This document shows, piece after piece, positions 41,727-50,666 of a stretch of DNA of 64,000 nucleotides; positions within the stretch are counted from its first letter, which is position 1, and every line of letters starts with the position of its first letter. The stretch comes from Paenibacillus sp. USDA918EY (lineage in GTDB: Bacteria > Bacillota > Bacilli > Paenibacillales > Paenibacillaceae): assembly GCF_009870825.1 (NCBI RefSeq), contig NZ_WTWY01000001.1, positions 806,001-870,000 on the forward strand, read 5' to 3'. The translations under genes and the position numbers were made by a program. The notes under the pieces were generated by a model. That model did no database searches. It had not been told where the DNA came from and saw only the letters and a list, made by a program, of their open reading frames with translations.

Positions 41727-43352
41727 ATGGTGATGTATGGTTTCATGAATTCAAATCAAAAGCCTTTGGATTTTGCGGAAATCGATTTGAGCGCGCCTGC
41801 GGATGAAGAGAATTCATCCTTCCGTGAATTGAAAATACCTGAGCGTTCGGCGCAACCGGAAGAGGAGAAGCTCCCTTTCGTGCAGGCTTTATCGAAGGAA
41901 AAGCGTTTTGTAGAGCAGGCGAAAGCGCTGGCGGAGCGGACAGGGGAGCAGACGGCTTTTGTCCCGTTCATGAGCTATTGGCCGACCTACGAGCATATGA
42001 ATGAGTCGCAGCGGAGCTGGTATTTTTACTGGAGGACTGAAGTCCGAAACGGACGTTTTCCTTACACGGACTTGTCCTATGTTTTTGTCTGCCTGTACGA
42101 GTTGATTCATGGCGTCGGATGGGAGTCTCCGCGGCAGGGGTACGAGCAAATGATGAACCTTTGGAATGCTTACGGAAACCGGTATCCCAAACTGAACGAC
42201 TACATGGCCGAGTGGGTGAGCGATTTCGTGCTGGTTCACCGGCTGGGCGTCCCGTTGATCGGCTTGATCGAAAGGTCCGGTGCGGCACGGTCGGGGGAGC
42301 TGTTTGATCTGGAGCTTGGAAGAATGCTGGCCGAAGATGCGGCATCCATGACGCTGGAGCAAATTTTAACGCTGTCGGATTACGATGTGCGGCGGAGCAA
42401 GTTTTATGCGGACGGTGGACGCGAACGGATGGAAGAATACGCGCCTCAGGTCATCGCGCTGGTTCACTCCTTTTTGCAAAAGACGACCGGAAAAGGCCTT
42501 GTGGACACCTTTTATAAGGGGACGGGAAAAAAGATCGAGCGGTATTTGTTCCGCAGCAGCATATACGACGCTGAAACGTATGGAAGGACCCTTTCTTTGC
42601 GCGTTCCCGAACTTCGGAAGTGTCCTCCGTTCCGTTATTACGTCACGCAGTTATTGCGGTGCACCGAAAACAAGCTGCGGGAGCTGACCGGCTTCAAAGG
42701 AAGGCTGCGGGGAGTTACGTTAAAAAGCGAAACGGAAGCGCTGATCCAAAGGTTTTTGGACAGGGAGTTTGCCGCCAAAAAATCGGCCGTGCCGTCCATT
42801 TCGATCGATCCGCAAAAGCTGGCCATGCTGCAAAAAGACAGCGAGGACGTACGCAGCATGTTGACGATAGAGGATTGGGAAGGGCCGGCATACGAATACG
42901 GACGGAATGAGGAAGAAGGTGCCCTCGTCCCTCAGGCTGAACATGGGAAACATGAATATTCTGCATACGCCGAGGATCTGGAAGAATATGGACAGAGGAA
43001 CTCCGGCGAAAGGGTTTCCGAAGAACCTGCCTGCGGGGAACGTTGTGTCGCATGGGACACTTCCGCTTTGGACGAAGAATGGTCTTCGTTTGCGGAGCAA
43101 TTGGGACAAGCTCATTTGGAAGCCTTACTTGCAATAAAGTCTCGATCCCTGGGCAGCGGGCTGGATCAAGTGGCCGAAAAATACGGGACGATGCCTGCGC
43201 TGCTGCTGGATGAAATCAACGCGGCCGCGATGGAGACGATCGGCGATCTGGTAATCGAAGGAGAAGCCATTGCGGATGATTATATCGATTATTTTGAAGG
43301 CTTAAGAAAAACGAACTCCGGGAACAACAGCGATCGGAAGAACGATCCGTAA
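41727..43352 (+). CDS. TerB_N/TerB_C domain protein
   Basis: A 541-residue protein. Residues about 70-180 match TerB_N, with FVPFMSYWPTYEHMNESQ and the WYFYWRTEVRNG and YIF-like LSYVFVCLYELIHGVGW patterns; the C-terminal half ends in a TerB_C-like helical domain (GTMPALLLDEINAAAMETIGD). Such proteins occur with DUF2791 ATPases and helicases in gene sets suspected of DNA processing or phage defence. The start is uncertain: ATGs at 41727, 41733 and 41745 are in frame and no strong ribosome site is visible. It is the first of three co-oriented genes. Confidence 0.8.
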   Translation: MVMYGFMNSNQKPLDFAEIDLSAPADEENSSFRELKIPERSAQPEEEKLPFVQALSKEKRFVEQAKALAERTGEQTAFVPFMSYWPTYEHMNESQRSWYFYWRTEVRNGRFPYTDLSYVFVCLYELIHGVGWESPRQGYEQMMNLWNAYGNRYPKLNDYMAEWVSDFVLVHRLGVPLIGLIERSGAARSGELFDLELGRMLAEDAASMTLEQILTLSDYDVRRSKFYADGGRERMEEYAPQVIALVHSFLQKTTGKGLVDTFYKGTGKKIERYLFRSSIYDAETYGRTLSLRVPELRKCPPFRYYVTQLLRCTENKLRELTGFKGRLRGVTLKSETEALIQRFLDREFAAKKSAVPSISIDPQKLAMLQKDSEDVRSMLTIEDWEGPAYEYGRNEEEGALVPQAEHGKHEYSAYAEDLEEYGQRNSGERVSEEPACGERCVAWDTSALDEEWSSFAEQLGQAHLEALLAIKSRSLGSGLDQVAEKYGTMPALLLDEINAAAMETIGDLVIEGEAIADDYIDYFEGLRKTNSGNNSDRKNDP

Positions 43353-43436
43353 CCGTAGCGGCTACCTTGCACAAGGTCAATCATATATTTCAGGGTTTTA
43401 CCAATAATTAAGCTCATAACAAAAGAGGTGGGTATC

Positions 43437-44762
43437 ATGACGGAATTGAAAATTCCGAAGCGGCTGACGACGGCGCTGGTCAATTCTTTGACGGCGGGCG
43501 TCGTGCCACGGATCGGACTTGAGCATATCGCGGTCGGCAGAAAGCCGGAAGTGGAGGCGATTTTGCGGGATATGGACAATATCGCCGAAGGCGGAGCCGC
43601 CATGAAGCTGATTACCGGGCGTTACGGCAGCGGAAAAAGCTTTCTGCTGCAAACGATTCGCAACTACGCGCTCGACCGCGATTTTGTGACGGCCGACGCC
43701 GATTTGTCTCCGGAACGCAGGCTTGTCGGTACCAAAGGGCAGGGGCTTGCAACCTACCGGGAGCTGATGACCCATCTGTCGACGCGGACGCGGCCGGACG
43801 GAGGCGCGCTGGAAGCGATTTTGCAAAAATGGATTTCGGGGATCCAGCAGGAGGCAATGCAGCGCGGGGATTTCCGCGCAGGCGATCCGGGCCTGACCCA
43901 CGAAGTGGAGCAGCGGATTATCGCTGTCGCGACCGAAATGCAAAATTCGGTGCACGGTTTTGATTTCGCCAAGGTGCTTGCGGCTTATTGGAACGGATAC
44001 AAGCTGGGGGAGGACGAGAAAAAGCAGGCGGCGCTGCGCTGGCTTCGCGGTGAATACCCGAACAAGACCGAGGCGAGAAAAGAGCTCGATGTGGCCGTCA
44101 TCATCGATGACGACAGCTGGTACGATTACATCAAGCTGTGGTCCGAATTTGTGGCGAAAATCGGCTACAAAGGGTTGCTGCTGTTTGTCGACGAAGGCGT
44201 CAATTTGTACAAAATATCGAACAGCGTCTCCCGGACAAGCAACTATGAGAAGCTGCTGACGATGTTTAACGACACGATGCAGGGCAAAGCCGAGCATTTG
44301 GGCATTTTTTTGGGCGGGACGCCGCAATTCGTCGAAGACGAACGCCGCGGATTGTTCAGCTACGAGGCGCTGCGGTCGCGTCTGGTCGATGGGCGGTTTG
44401 CCGGGAACGGCTACCGGAATTATACCGGTCCGATCCTGAAGCTTGAGATGCTGTCGCACGAAGAAATCCTCATTCTGCTGCAAAAGCTGCGCCAAATTCA
44501 CGGGCTTCATTTCGGTTATACGCCGTCCTTGACCGATAACGAGTTGGTCCGCTTTATGGAGATGGCCGTCGGGCGGCTGGGTGCCGACGAGCTGCTGACT
44601 CCGCGCGAAGTGGTGCGCGACTTCATGGATTTGCTGCATACGCTGCATCAAAATCCGGAGGTTTCGTTCGGCCAGCTGCTGGGTGAGCGCATGGCCGAGC
44701 CCGCGGCCGCAAGCGGGGAGCAAGACGACCTGGATGATTTTTTGGCGGAGTTTGAGTTATGA
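43437..44762 (+). CDS. DUF2791-type P-loop ATPase (BREX-like ATP-binding protein)
   Basis: A 441-residue ATPase. Walker A is GRYGSGKS (61-68) and Walker B is LLLFVDEG (Asp252, Glu253). The opening AGVVPRIGLEHIAVGR and the conserved ILLQKLRQIHGLHF region fit the DUF2791 family, which is related to ATP-binding proteins of BREX-type defence operons. GAGGTG lies 6 bases before the ATG at 43437; GTG 43428 is possible. The stop overlaps the helicase ATG by 4 bases, so the two are coupled. Confidence 0.85.
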   Translation: MTELKIPKRLTTALVNSLTAGVVPRIGLEHIAVGRKPEVEAILRDMDNIAEGGAAMKLITGRYGSGKSFLLQTIRNYALDRDFVTADADLSPERRLVGTKGQGLATYRELMTHLSTRTRPDGGALEAILQKWISGIQQEAMQRGDFRAGDPGLTHEVEQRIIAVATEMQNSVHGFDFAKVLAAYWNGYKLGEDEKKQAALRWLRGEYPNKTEARKELDVAVIIDDDSWYDYIKLWSEFVAKIGYKGLLLFVDEGVNLYKISNSVSRTSNYEKLLTMFNDTMQGKAEHLGIFLGGTPQFVEDERRGLFSYEALRSRLVDGRFAGNGYRNYTGPILKLEMLSHEEILILLQKLRQIHGLHFGYTPSLTDNELVRFMEMAVGRLGADELLTPREVVRDFMDLLHTLHQNPEVSFGQLLGERMAEPAAASGEQDDLDDFLAEFEL

Positions 44763-46963
44763 GCGGGGGAGCAAACCACGTATTCTACCGATTGGCACCG
44801 TTCATTCAGGAGTTCATATACCGGAAACGATGGGAGACGCTGCGTCCGGCTCAAGTTGAAGCGTTGAACATTTGCCTGAACTCCTCCCACCACATGCTGA
44901 TCGCCGCAGGAACGGCGTCGGGAAAAACGGAAGCCGCGTTTTTTCCGGCTTTGACCGAGCTGCACGAACGCCCGTCCGCTTCGGTAGGGATTTTGTACAT
45001 AGGGCCGCTCAAGGCGCTGATCAACGACCAGTTTGAACGGATCAAGGAGCTGCTCAGGGACGGGAACATCCCGGTATGGCATTGGCACGGCGACGTATCG
45101 CAATCGGAGAAAACCAAGCTGATGCAAAACCCGTCCGGCGTGCTGCAAATAACGCCCGAATCGCTGGAAGGGTTGCTGATGAACCGCCCGAACGCGATCC
45201 CCGCCTTGTTCCATGATCTCAGATACGTCATCATTGACGAGGTTCATGCCTTTATGGGTGCGGACCGGGGGATTCAGGTGCTCAGCCAGATCGCCCGGAT
45301 TGAAAAAATGACCGGCTGTTCGCCGAGACGCGTCGGCTTGTCCGCGACGTTAAGCGATTACGAGGCGGCGAAGGCATGGCTTGGCGCCGGCAGCAGCCAT
45401 CCGGTGGATGCCGTAACGGTGCCCGGCGGACGCAAGCTTCGGCTGCGCGTGGAGCATTTTTCGTTTCCGGACGCGCGGGATGAGGAGCAGGCGGAGCATT
45501 TGCAAAACGCGCGCAAAGCCTACTATAACTTTGTGTACGACAGCACGCATTTGAAAAAAGCGCTCGTGTTCACCAACAGCCGTTCGGATGCCGAGCTCAC
45601 GACGCTGGAGCTGCGGAGGGTCGCTGCCCAGCGCCATCAGCCGGACGTATTCCACGTGCATCACGGAAGCATTTCGGCGATGTTGCGCGAAGAAGCGGAA
45701 GCCGCGCTGAAAAACGGTCCCGGCCCGGCCGTGGCCGCCGCCACGCTAACGCTGGAGCTGGGCATCGATCTGGGCGAACTGGAGCGCGTGGTGCAGCTCG
45801 GCGCGCCGTACAGCGCATCGAGCTTCGTACAGCGGCTTGGACGTTCCGGGCGCCGGCATGACGCGCCGTCGGAGATGCTTTTCGTTTGCCCGGAGGAAGA
45901 AGACGAAGACGCGATGCTGCCGGCGCGAATGCCTTGGACGCTGCTGCGGGCGATCGCGGTCATCGAATTGTACGTCCGTGACCGCTTTGTGGAGCCGCTC
46001 GAAATCCGGAAAATGCCGATCGGGCTGTTATATCACCAAACGATGAGCATTCTGAAAAGCATGGGGGAGGCAACGCCTGCGGAGCTGGCATCCTACGTGC
46101 TGTCGCTGCCTTCGTTTAAACAAATGGCTCCGGATGTTTATAAAACGTTTTTGAACTATTTGCTGCAAACCGACCATGTGCAGTGGACGGAACAGCAAAG
46201 TTTGATAATAGGCTTAACCGGCGAAAAAATCGTCAACAATTTCCGTTTTTACGCCGTTTTTAAGGATGACGAGGAGCACGCGGTATACAACGGCACGGAG
46301 GAAATCGGGTCGATTACGACGGTGCCGCCGCCGGGGTATTGTTTTTCGTTGGCGGGGAAATTGTGGAAGGTAACCGAAGTCGATACGAAGCATAAAGCCG
46401 TCTATGTCAAAGCGGCGCTGGGCAAGGTCGATACGTTGTGGCTTGGCGGCGGCGGGGACATACACACGCTTGTCGTGCGGAAAATGCGCGAGGTTCTTGC
46501 GGATACCGCCATCTATTCGTATCTGTCGCCGCAGGCCGTGAACCGGTTGGAGCGGGCGCGCAGGCTGGCCAAAGAAAGCGGGCTGCTGAAATCGGCCGTC
46601 ATTCCGGCCGGCGGCGATTCCATGTTCGTTTTGCCGTGGATCGGCAGCAAGCAATTCAGAACGTTGGAACGGCTGCTCAAAAACAATCTTGCGCAGCGGC
46701 TGTCTCTGCGTTCGATCGTGCCGATGGAGCCTTATTATTTCGTCGTTGCGGGACAAGCGGACAGCCGGACGTTATTGGAGCAGATTCTTCAGGAATGCGC
46801 GTCCTGCGCGGATCCGTTGCAGCTGCTCGGGCCTGATGAAGCGCCCTATTTGGGAAAATACGACGAATTCGTTTCGCCGGAGCTGGTGCGCATGGCATTT
46901 GCGGTCGACGGGCTTGACGTCGAAGGGCTCAAGCAGGGCTTGAGTGAAGTGTTGGAGCGATGA
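44759..46963 (+). CDS. Lhr-like DEAD/DEAH-box helicase
   Basis: A 734-residue superfamily-2 helicase. Motif I GTASGKTE (51-58), motif Ia GPLKALINDQ, motif II DEVH (160-163), motif III SATLSD, motif V LGIDLGELE and motif VI QRLGRSGRR are present, followed by a long C-terminal region with helical and beta parts. The pattern resembles Lhr-type helicases and helicases of BREX/DISARM-like operons. It would unwind or translocate on nucleic acid, powered by ATP. Last gene of the TerB/DUF2791/helicase operon; a terminator follows. Confidence 0.88.
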   Translation: MSGGANHVFYRLAPFIQEFIYRKRWETLRPAQVEALNICLNSSHHMLIAAGTASGKTEAAFFPALTELHERPSASVGILYIGPLKALINDQFERIKELLRDGNIPVWHWHGDVSQSEKTKLMQNPSGVLQITPESLEGLLMNRPNAIPALFHDLRYVIIDEVHAFMGADRGIQVLSQIARIEKMTGCSPRRVGLSATLSDYEAAKAWLGAGSSHPVDAVTVPGGRKLRLRVEHFSFPDARDEEQAEHLQNARKAYYNFVYDSTHLKKALVFTNSRSDAELTTLELRRVAAQRHQPDVFHVHHGSISAMLREEAEAALKNGPGPAVAAATLTLELGIDLGELERVVQLGAPYSASSFVQRLGRSGRRHDAPSEMLFVCPEEEDEDAMLPARMPWTLLRAIAVIELYVRDRFVEPLEIRKMPIGLLYHQTMSILKSMGEATPAELASYVLSLPSFKQMAPDVYKTFLNYLLQTDHVQWTEQQSLIIGLTGEKIVNNFRFYAVFKDDEEHAVYNGTEEIGSITTVPPPGYCFSLAGKLWKVTEVDTKHKAVYVKAALGKVDTLWLGGGGDIHTLVVRKMREVLADTAIYSYLSPQAVNRLERARRLAKESGLLKSAVIPAGGDSMFVLPWIGSKQFRTLERLLKNNLAQRLSLRSIVPMEPYYFVVAGQADSRTLLEQILQECASCADPLQLLGPDEAPYLGKYDEFVSPELVRMAFAVDGLDVEGLKQGLSEVLER

Positions 46964-46996
46964 AATAATAAAAGAAGCGTCTGGTCATGCATCCAT

Positions 46997-47038
46997 GGGA
47001 AAGTCCGCCAAGCCGGGTTTTCCCGTTTTTCTTTTTTC
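46997..47038 (+). terminator. Probable terminator of the TerB/DUF2791/helicase operon
   Basis: GGGAAA pairs with TTTCCC around a 16-base loop that can itself fold; T-rich tail follows. Confidence 0.55.
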
Positions 47039-47151
47039 TTCGTTCGGAAGGAAGCTGGAAAACCGCGATTTATCACTCAAGTACTGCTTTATATATCCGG
47101 CCGCTTTTCGCAGGTACACTAACGTTGTAAAAACCTTGAAGGAGTGATCGC

Positions 47152-48105
47152 ATGTTCAACATGGTCAAAATCGGCAGGAACATCGCCCGGCTGAGAAAAG
47201 AAAAAGGGATGACGCAAATGGAGATGGCGGACCGGATGGGGATCAGCTATCAGGCCGTCAGCAATTGGGAACGCGGCGAAACGATGCCGGATATTTCGAA
47301 ACTGCCGGAGCTGGCGGACATATTCGAGGTCAGCATCGATCAAATTTTGGACAATCAAAAGGGGGCGGACATCGTCCAAAATATTGCCCGGAACAACACG
47401 TCCGAATTTTTACGGGAAAACGAAGTTTCCGTCGAAGACTTCTCTGCCGTGATGCCCCTCTTGAAAACGGAACAAGCCGATGAAGTGTTCAGCCATATGA
47501 AACATAAGTTTAAACTTCATGATTTGTCCGCGATTGCACCGTTCGTCAGCTCGGAATTTATCGATGAATGCGCGAGAAAGGCGGCGGTTTCGGAAGGAAT
47601 CGGAGCGATAAAGGAGCTTGCGCCGTTTATGAGCGATGAAGCGATTGAAGGATTTGCCAAAAAAGCGTTGGAGACGGAGGGGATCGAAGCGTTGAAGTTC
47701 ATCGCGCCGTTCATGACGGATGAGGCGGTTGATGAATGCGCGAAAAAGGCGTTCGAGATGGATGGCATCGAGGCATTAATGCCCATTGCGCCGTTTATGA
47801 GCGATGAGGCATTGGATGAAATGGGGAAAAAAGCATTCGAAACCGGGGGAATCGGGGCGTTGACGTCCATCGCCCCGTTTATGAGCAGTGAGACGATCGA
47901 TGAATGCGCGAATAAGGCGTTCGAAGCCTACGGAATCCGCACACTCCTGCCCGTTGCCCCGTTTATAAGCGATGAAGTTCTGGAAGCGTGCGCTCGCCAA
48001 GCTTTTGAAAAAGAAGGCATGGGGGCTCTGAAGCCGATCGCTCCATTTTTGGAAGAAGGCGTCATCGAAAAATGGATCAGAGCAGGGCTGGAATTCACGT
48101 CTTAG
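47152..48105 (+). CDS. XRE-type HTH protein with seven 28-residue repeats
   Basis: A 317-residue protein. Residues 1-66 form an XRE helix-turn-helix (RLRKEKGMTQMEMADRMGIS with the following YQAVSNWERGETMP). After a short linker, seven copies of a 28-residue unit of the form A-L-x-x-I-APFMSDEAIDECAKKAFE run to the C-terminus, forming a helical solenoid that could bind a peptide or protein. GAAGGAG lies 8 bases before the ATG. Its target is unknown; it follows the helicase operon and may or may not control it. Confidence 0.82.
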   Translation: MFNMVKIGRNIARLRKEKGMTQMEMADRMGISYQAVSNWERGETMPDISKLPELADIFEVSIDQILDNQKGADIVQNIARNNTSEFLRENEVSVEDFSAVMPLLKTEQADEVFSHMKHKFKLHDLSAIAPFVSSEFIDECARKAAVSEGIGAIKELAPFMSDEAIEGFAKKALETEGIEALKFIAPFMTDEAVDECAKKAFEMDGIEALMPIAPFMSDEALDEMGKKAFETGGIGALTSIAPFMSSETIDECANKAFEAYGIRTLLPVAPFISDEVLEACARQAFEKEGMGALKPIAPFLEEGVIEKWIRAGLEFTS

Positions 48106-48166
48106 CAGGAGAGACCGTACAACAACACCTAGGAAATGGAGTATAGCCTAACGGAATTGTATAAGG

Positions 48167-48195
48167 TTGTGAACCGCACCATTTTCGGATACAAT
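48167..48195 (+). promoter_or_regulatory. Promoter of the Tet(L)-like exporter transcript
   Basis: TTGTGA (48167-48172), a 17-bp spacer and TACAAT (48190-48195). Start near 48202 would leave about 410 bases of leader, beginning only 10 bases before a strong ribosome site. Confidence 0.65.
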
Positions 48196-48228
48196 GGCCC
48201 TAATGATGAAGAAAGGAGGCAAAAAGCG

Positions 48229-48387
48229 ATGAGATCTGTATTCGCACCGGCTTGGATCGATTTATCCGTAAAAAAATCGGGAGATTTGCATTCGACGGGA
48301 TACGTCTGCCCATTTTTAAGCTTCGCTGCAATAGAATCTGCGAATACGGTGTCTGTACGTTTTTTTGCCTCACTCGTGTTAACTTGA
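48229..48387 (+). CDS. 52-codon leader peptide
   Basis: ATG at 48229, 9 bases after a strong AAAGGAGG, at the very start of the predicted exporter mRNA. The peptide begins MRSVFAPAWIDLSVKKSG and has no domain. It contains strand 1 (GCACCG, 48244-48249) and strand 2 (CGGTGTC, 48347-48353) of a four-strand attenuator ending in the terminator at 48444-48472. I infer a stalling leader rather than a functional protein. Confidence 0.55.
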   Translation: MRSVFAPAWIDLSVKKSGDLHSTGYVCPFLSFAAIESANTVSVRFFASLVLT

Positions 48388-48443
48388 TGCGTGAATTCAA
48401 GCTGCGGCTGGTTCATGTGCAGTGATGAGCGGAAACGTAAAAT

Positions 48444-48472
48444 GGGCACCGAAACGTCGGTGTCCTTTTTTT
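48444..48472 (+). terminator. Attenuator terminator ahead of the Tet(L)-like exporter
   Basis: A 9-bp stem (48444-48452 with 48457-48465) with a 4-base loop and seven T. Its right arm sequence CGGTGTC also occurs at 48347-48353, so an alternative anti-terminator can form with the left arm. Confidence 0.8.
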
Positions 48473-48550
48473 GGCGTGAAAATGAAGGCTCGAAAGTTTT
48501 CGTTTGAAACGACAGGGGCATTATGAACCAAGGGGAAGGAGTGAGAAAGA

Positions 48551-48583
48551 TTGACGAAGAAAGCAGTGGATGCAGCCTCCTAA
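48551..48583 (+). CDS. 10-codon leader peptide MTKKAVDAAS
   Basis: TTG at 48551, 9 bases after GGGGAAGGAG, ten sense codons and a TAA at 48581-48583. The last codons lie in the left arm of the hairpin that hides the exporter's ribosome site, as in cat and erm translational attenuators. Alternative small frames exist around it. Confidence 0.6.
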   Translation: MTKKAVDAAS

Positions 48584-48608
48584 AAAACACAATTCTTTTT
48601 TAGGAGGC
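48575..48608 (+). promoter_or_regulatory. Perfect hairpin hiding the exporter's ribosome site
   Basis: GCCTCCTAAAAAA (48575-48587) pairs perfectly over 13 bp with 48596-48608, with an 8-base loop. The right arm includes AGGAGG (48602-48607), the ribosome site of the ATG at 48615. A ribosome paused in the 10-codon leader would open the stem. Confidence 0.8.
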
Positions 48609-48614
48609 AATCCA

Positions 48615-50048
48615 ATGGTTAGAAACAACTCGAATGAAGCACATATCCCACGACTCAGCCAAGGCAAAATAACACTCATCGTCATGGCATTCGCCTTATC
48701 TGTTCTTGTGGCGGCGATTACGGTGGATATGGTCAATCCCGTGCTCCCGCTCATCGGCGAACAACTGGGAGCTTCGCAAGCGCAAATCAGCTGGGTGGTC
48801 AGCGGCGTTGCGCTTGTTTTGGCGATCGGGGTTCCTTTGTACGGAAGAATGTCGGATTTTTTCGGACTAAAAAAGCTATTTATAATAGCGGTCGGCATAC
48901 TGTCGTCCGGAAGCCTGATTTGCGCCCTCGCCCCGAATTTTATCGTCCTTGTTGCGGGGCGAATGATTCAGGGAGCAGGAATGGCGGCAATTCCCGTCCT
49001 TTCGGTCGTCGCCGTTTCAAAGGTGCTGCCGCCGGGCAAACGAGGCGGCGCCTTCGGCATCATTGCGGGCAGCATCGGGATCGGAACGGCAGGCGGACCG
49101 ATTTTCGGAGGCGCCGTCGGTGAACTCTGGGGATGGCAGGCATTGTTCTGGGTCACGCTGCTGCTTTCGGCGCTTGTTATCGTCGGCACGATGTATGGGC
49201 TGCCGTCTCTTCTGCCTGAATCTCAACAAGGAACAAGGCGGCCGTTTGATGTTCTTGGCGGCATGCTGTTCGGGCTGACTGCGGGTCTTCTGCTTTTTGG
49301 CGTGACTCAAGGGGAAGCAGCCGGGTTTGCGTCACTGTCGTCGTTGGGAAGTTTTGCAGGATCCATTGCCGCTTTGATCTGCTTTATTTGGCGCATCAAC
49401 GCTGCCGAAAACCCGTTTGTGCCGCCTGTTCTATTTACGAATCGATTTTATGTTTGCGCGCTGATCGTTTCAATGTGCTCGATGTTTGCCTATTTTGCCG
49501 TGCTTGTATTCGTTCCGCTGCTGGTCGTGGAGGTGAACGGGCTTTCTCCCGGTCAGGCGGGGTTGGTGCTGCTGCCGGGAGGAGCGGCCGTCGCGGCGTT
49601 TTCTCCGGTCATTGGCCGCATGTCGGATCGGGTAGGGACGAAACGGTTGATCATTGCCGGTGCAAGTATGATGGGCGTATCAACATTCTTTTTGTCGACC
49701 TTTGCCGCAGGAAACTCCCCTGTCCTTGTTTCGGCGGGCGTTTTTGGGGCAGGTATGGCGTTTGCGCTGTTGAATTCCCCGGCCAATAGCGCGGCCGTAA
49801 GCGCTGTGGAGAAAGATCAGGTCGGCGCAGGAGTCGGTATCTTCCAAGGTTCGCTTTACCTTGGCGCCGGAACGGGAGCGGGGCTGATCGGAGCCGTTTT
49901 ATCGGCGCGGCGGGACGCGGCGCATCCCTTTATTCCTTGGTACGGGCAAGGGGCGGGCGCTTATTCCGACTCGTTTTTTATCACGACTGCCGTCGTGGCC
50001 GTGGCCTGGATCGCCGCATGGAGGTTGCGAAACGATCGCATGAAATGA
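48615..50048 (+). CDS. Tet(L)/Tet(K)-like 14-helix MFS drug exporter
   Basis: A 477-residue proton-coupled exporter of the DHA2 family with 14 predicted helices. Motif A is GRMSDFFGLKKL (after helix 2), and motif C appears as IGTAGGPIFGG near helix 5. The late AGVGIFQGSLYLGAGTG segment lines up with the AGAGMSLLNF region of Tet(L), and overall length is close to Tet(L)/Tet(K) and LmrB-like pumps. ATG 48615 is 7 bases after AGGAGG, which lies in the hairpin. The leader strongly suggests induction by a ribosome-targeting antibiotic; the drug itself cannot be named. Confidence 0.88.
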   Translation: MVRNNSNEAHIPRLSQGKITLIVMAFALSVLVAAITVDMVNPVLPLIGEQLGASQAQISWVVSGVALVLAIGVPLYGRMSDFFGLKKLFIIAVGILSSGSLICALAPNFIVLVAGRMIQGAGMAAIPVLSVVAVSKVLPPGKRGGAFGIIAGSIGIGTAGGPIFGGAVGELWGWQALFWVTLLLSALVIVGTMYGLPSLLPESQQGTRRPFDVLGGMLFGLTAGLLLFGVTQGEAAGFASLSSLGSFAGSIAALICFIWRINAAENPFVPPVLFTNRFYVCALIVSMCSMFAYFAVLVFVPLLVVEVNGLSPGQAGLVLLPGGAAVAAFSPVIGRMSDRVGTKRLIIAGASMMGVSTFFLSTFAAGNSPVLVSAGVFGAGMAFALLNSPANSAAVSAVEKDQVGAGVGIFQGSLYLGAGTGAGLIGAVLSARRDAAHPFIPWYGQGAGAYSDSFFITTAVVAVAWIAAWRLRNDRMK

Positions 50049-50146
50049 TTGGATTTGTCCGCATAGGCGAATCCGTTCTTTCCTTTACCTTCGCGCTTTG
50101 ACTACGCATCGACCGATGATGATCAAGTTTCGGTACGTGCATGCAT

Positions 50147-50186
50147 GAAAACAAGGACATCCGGTCTGCCGGTTGTCCTTGTTTTT
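50147..50186 (+). terminator. Terminator after the Tet(L)-like exporter gene
   Basis: AAAACAAGGACA pairs with TGTCCTTGTTTT, with an inner CCGG stem, then T. Confidence 0.9.
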
Positions 50187-50465
50187 ACTCATATTATTTT
50201 TTTCTCTAAAATAAAAGATGAGCATAGACGATGGAAAACAGCGTTTCGGACATGTTCAGCACGAAATATGAGAATACGGCGGCGAATTAGAAGCAAATGT
50301 CGGTTCGTTCTTGCTTGTTTACTGTAACGGATACGAACAGCGCGGCTGGATTTTTTGAATCATGGGGAGGGAATTCCTCCATTTGTTGTTGCGCCGTGTT
50401 ATAATTTTTTTAGGTAAAAAATACAATTCTTTGAATTTCTCGAGGATTTGAGGTGGAACATAGCC
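50187..50465 (+). other. Gene-free gap
   Basis: No convincing coding region. The right end carries TATAAT-like sequence near 50399 without a good -35 box and the GAGGTGG ribosome site of the next small gene. Confidence 0.4.
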
Positions 50466-50666
50466 ATGAAAAATAGAAACGTAACAGGTATTGTAGTGGC
50501 CATAATATATAGTATTGTCCTTTACGGGATTTTAATTGAAGCACCCCCTGGTAAAGTTCCACAAACTCCGTCATGGGCATTCCTAATGATTCCATTTGGA
50601 GCAATTGCAATTCAGGCTCTCTTTGATTTTGTGATCAAGTACGATTTCTTCAAAGAAAAGAAATAG
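50466..50666 (+). CDS. Small two-helix membrane protein
   Basis: A 66-residue protein with two hydrophobic segments (about 7-24 and 38-56), a Pro-rich loop (EAPPGKVPQTP) and a charged tail ending KEKK. ATG 50466 follows GAGGTGG by 9 bases; TTG 50448 would add six residues. Unknown family, no clear partner. Confidence 0.6.
   Translation: MKNRNVTGIVVAIIYSIVLYGILIEAPPGKVPQTPSWAFLMIPFGAIAIQALFDFVIKYDFFKEKK

Noticed and set aside
43398..44723. 441-codon minus-strand frame opposite the DUF2791 ATPase gene
   Set aside because: Antisense to a gene with intact Walker motifs; the length match to the plus-strand gene reflects codon-bias shadowing.
48129..48590. Minus-strand frame of 153 codons across the exporter leader
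   Set aside because: It has no convincing ribosome site and runs through the terminator and the ribosome-site hairpin, which explain the sequence better.
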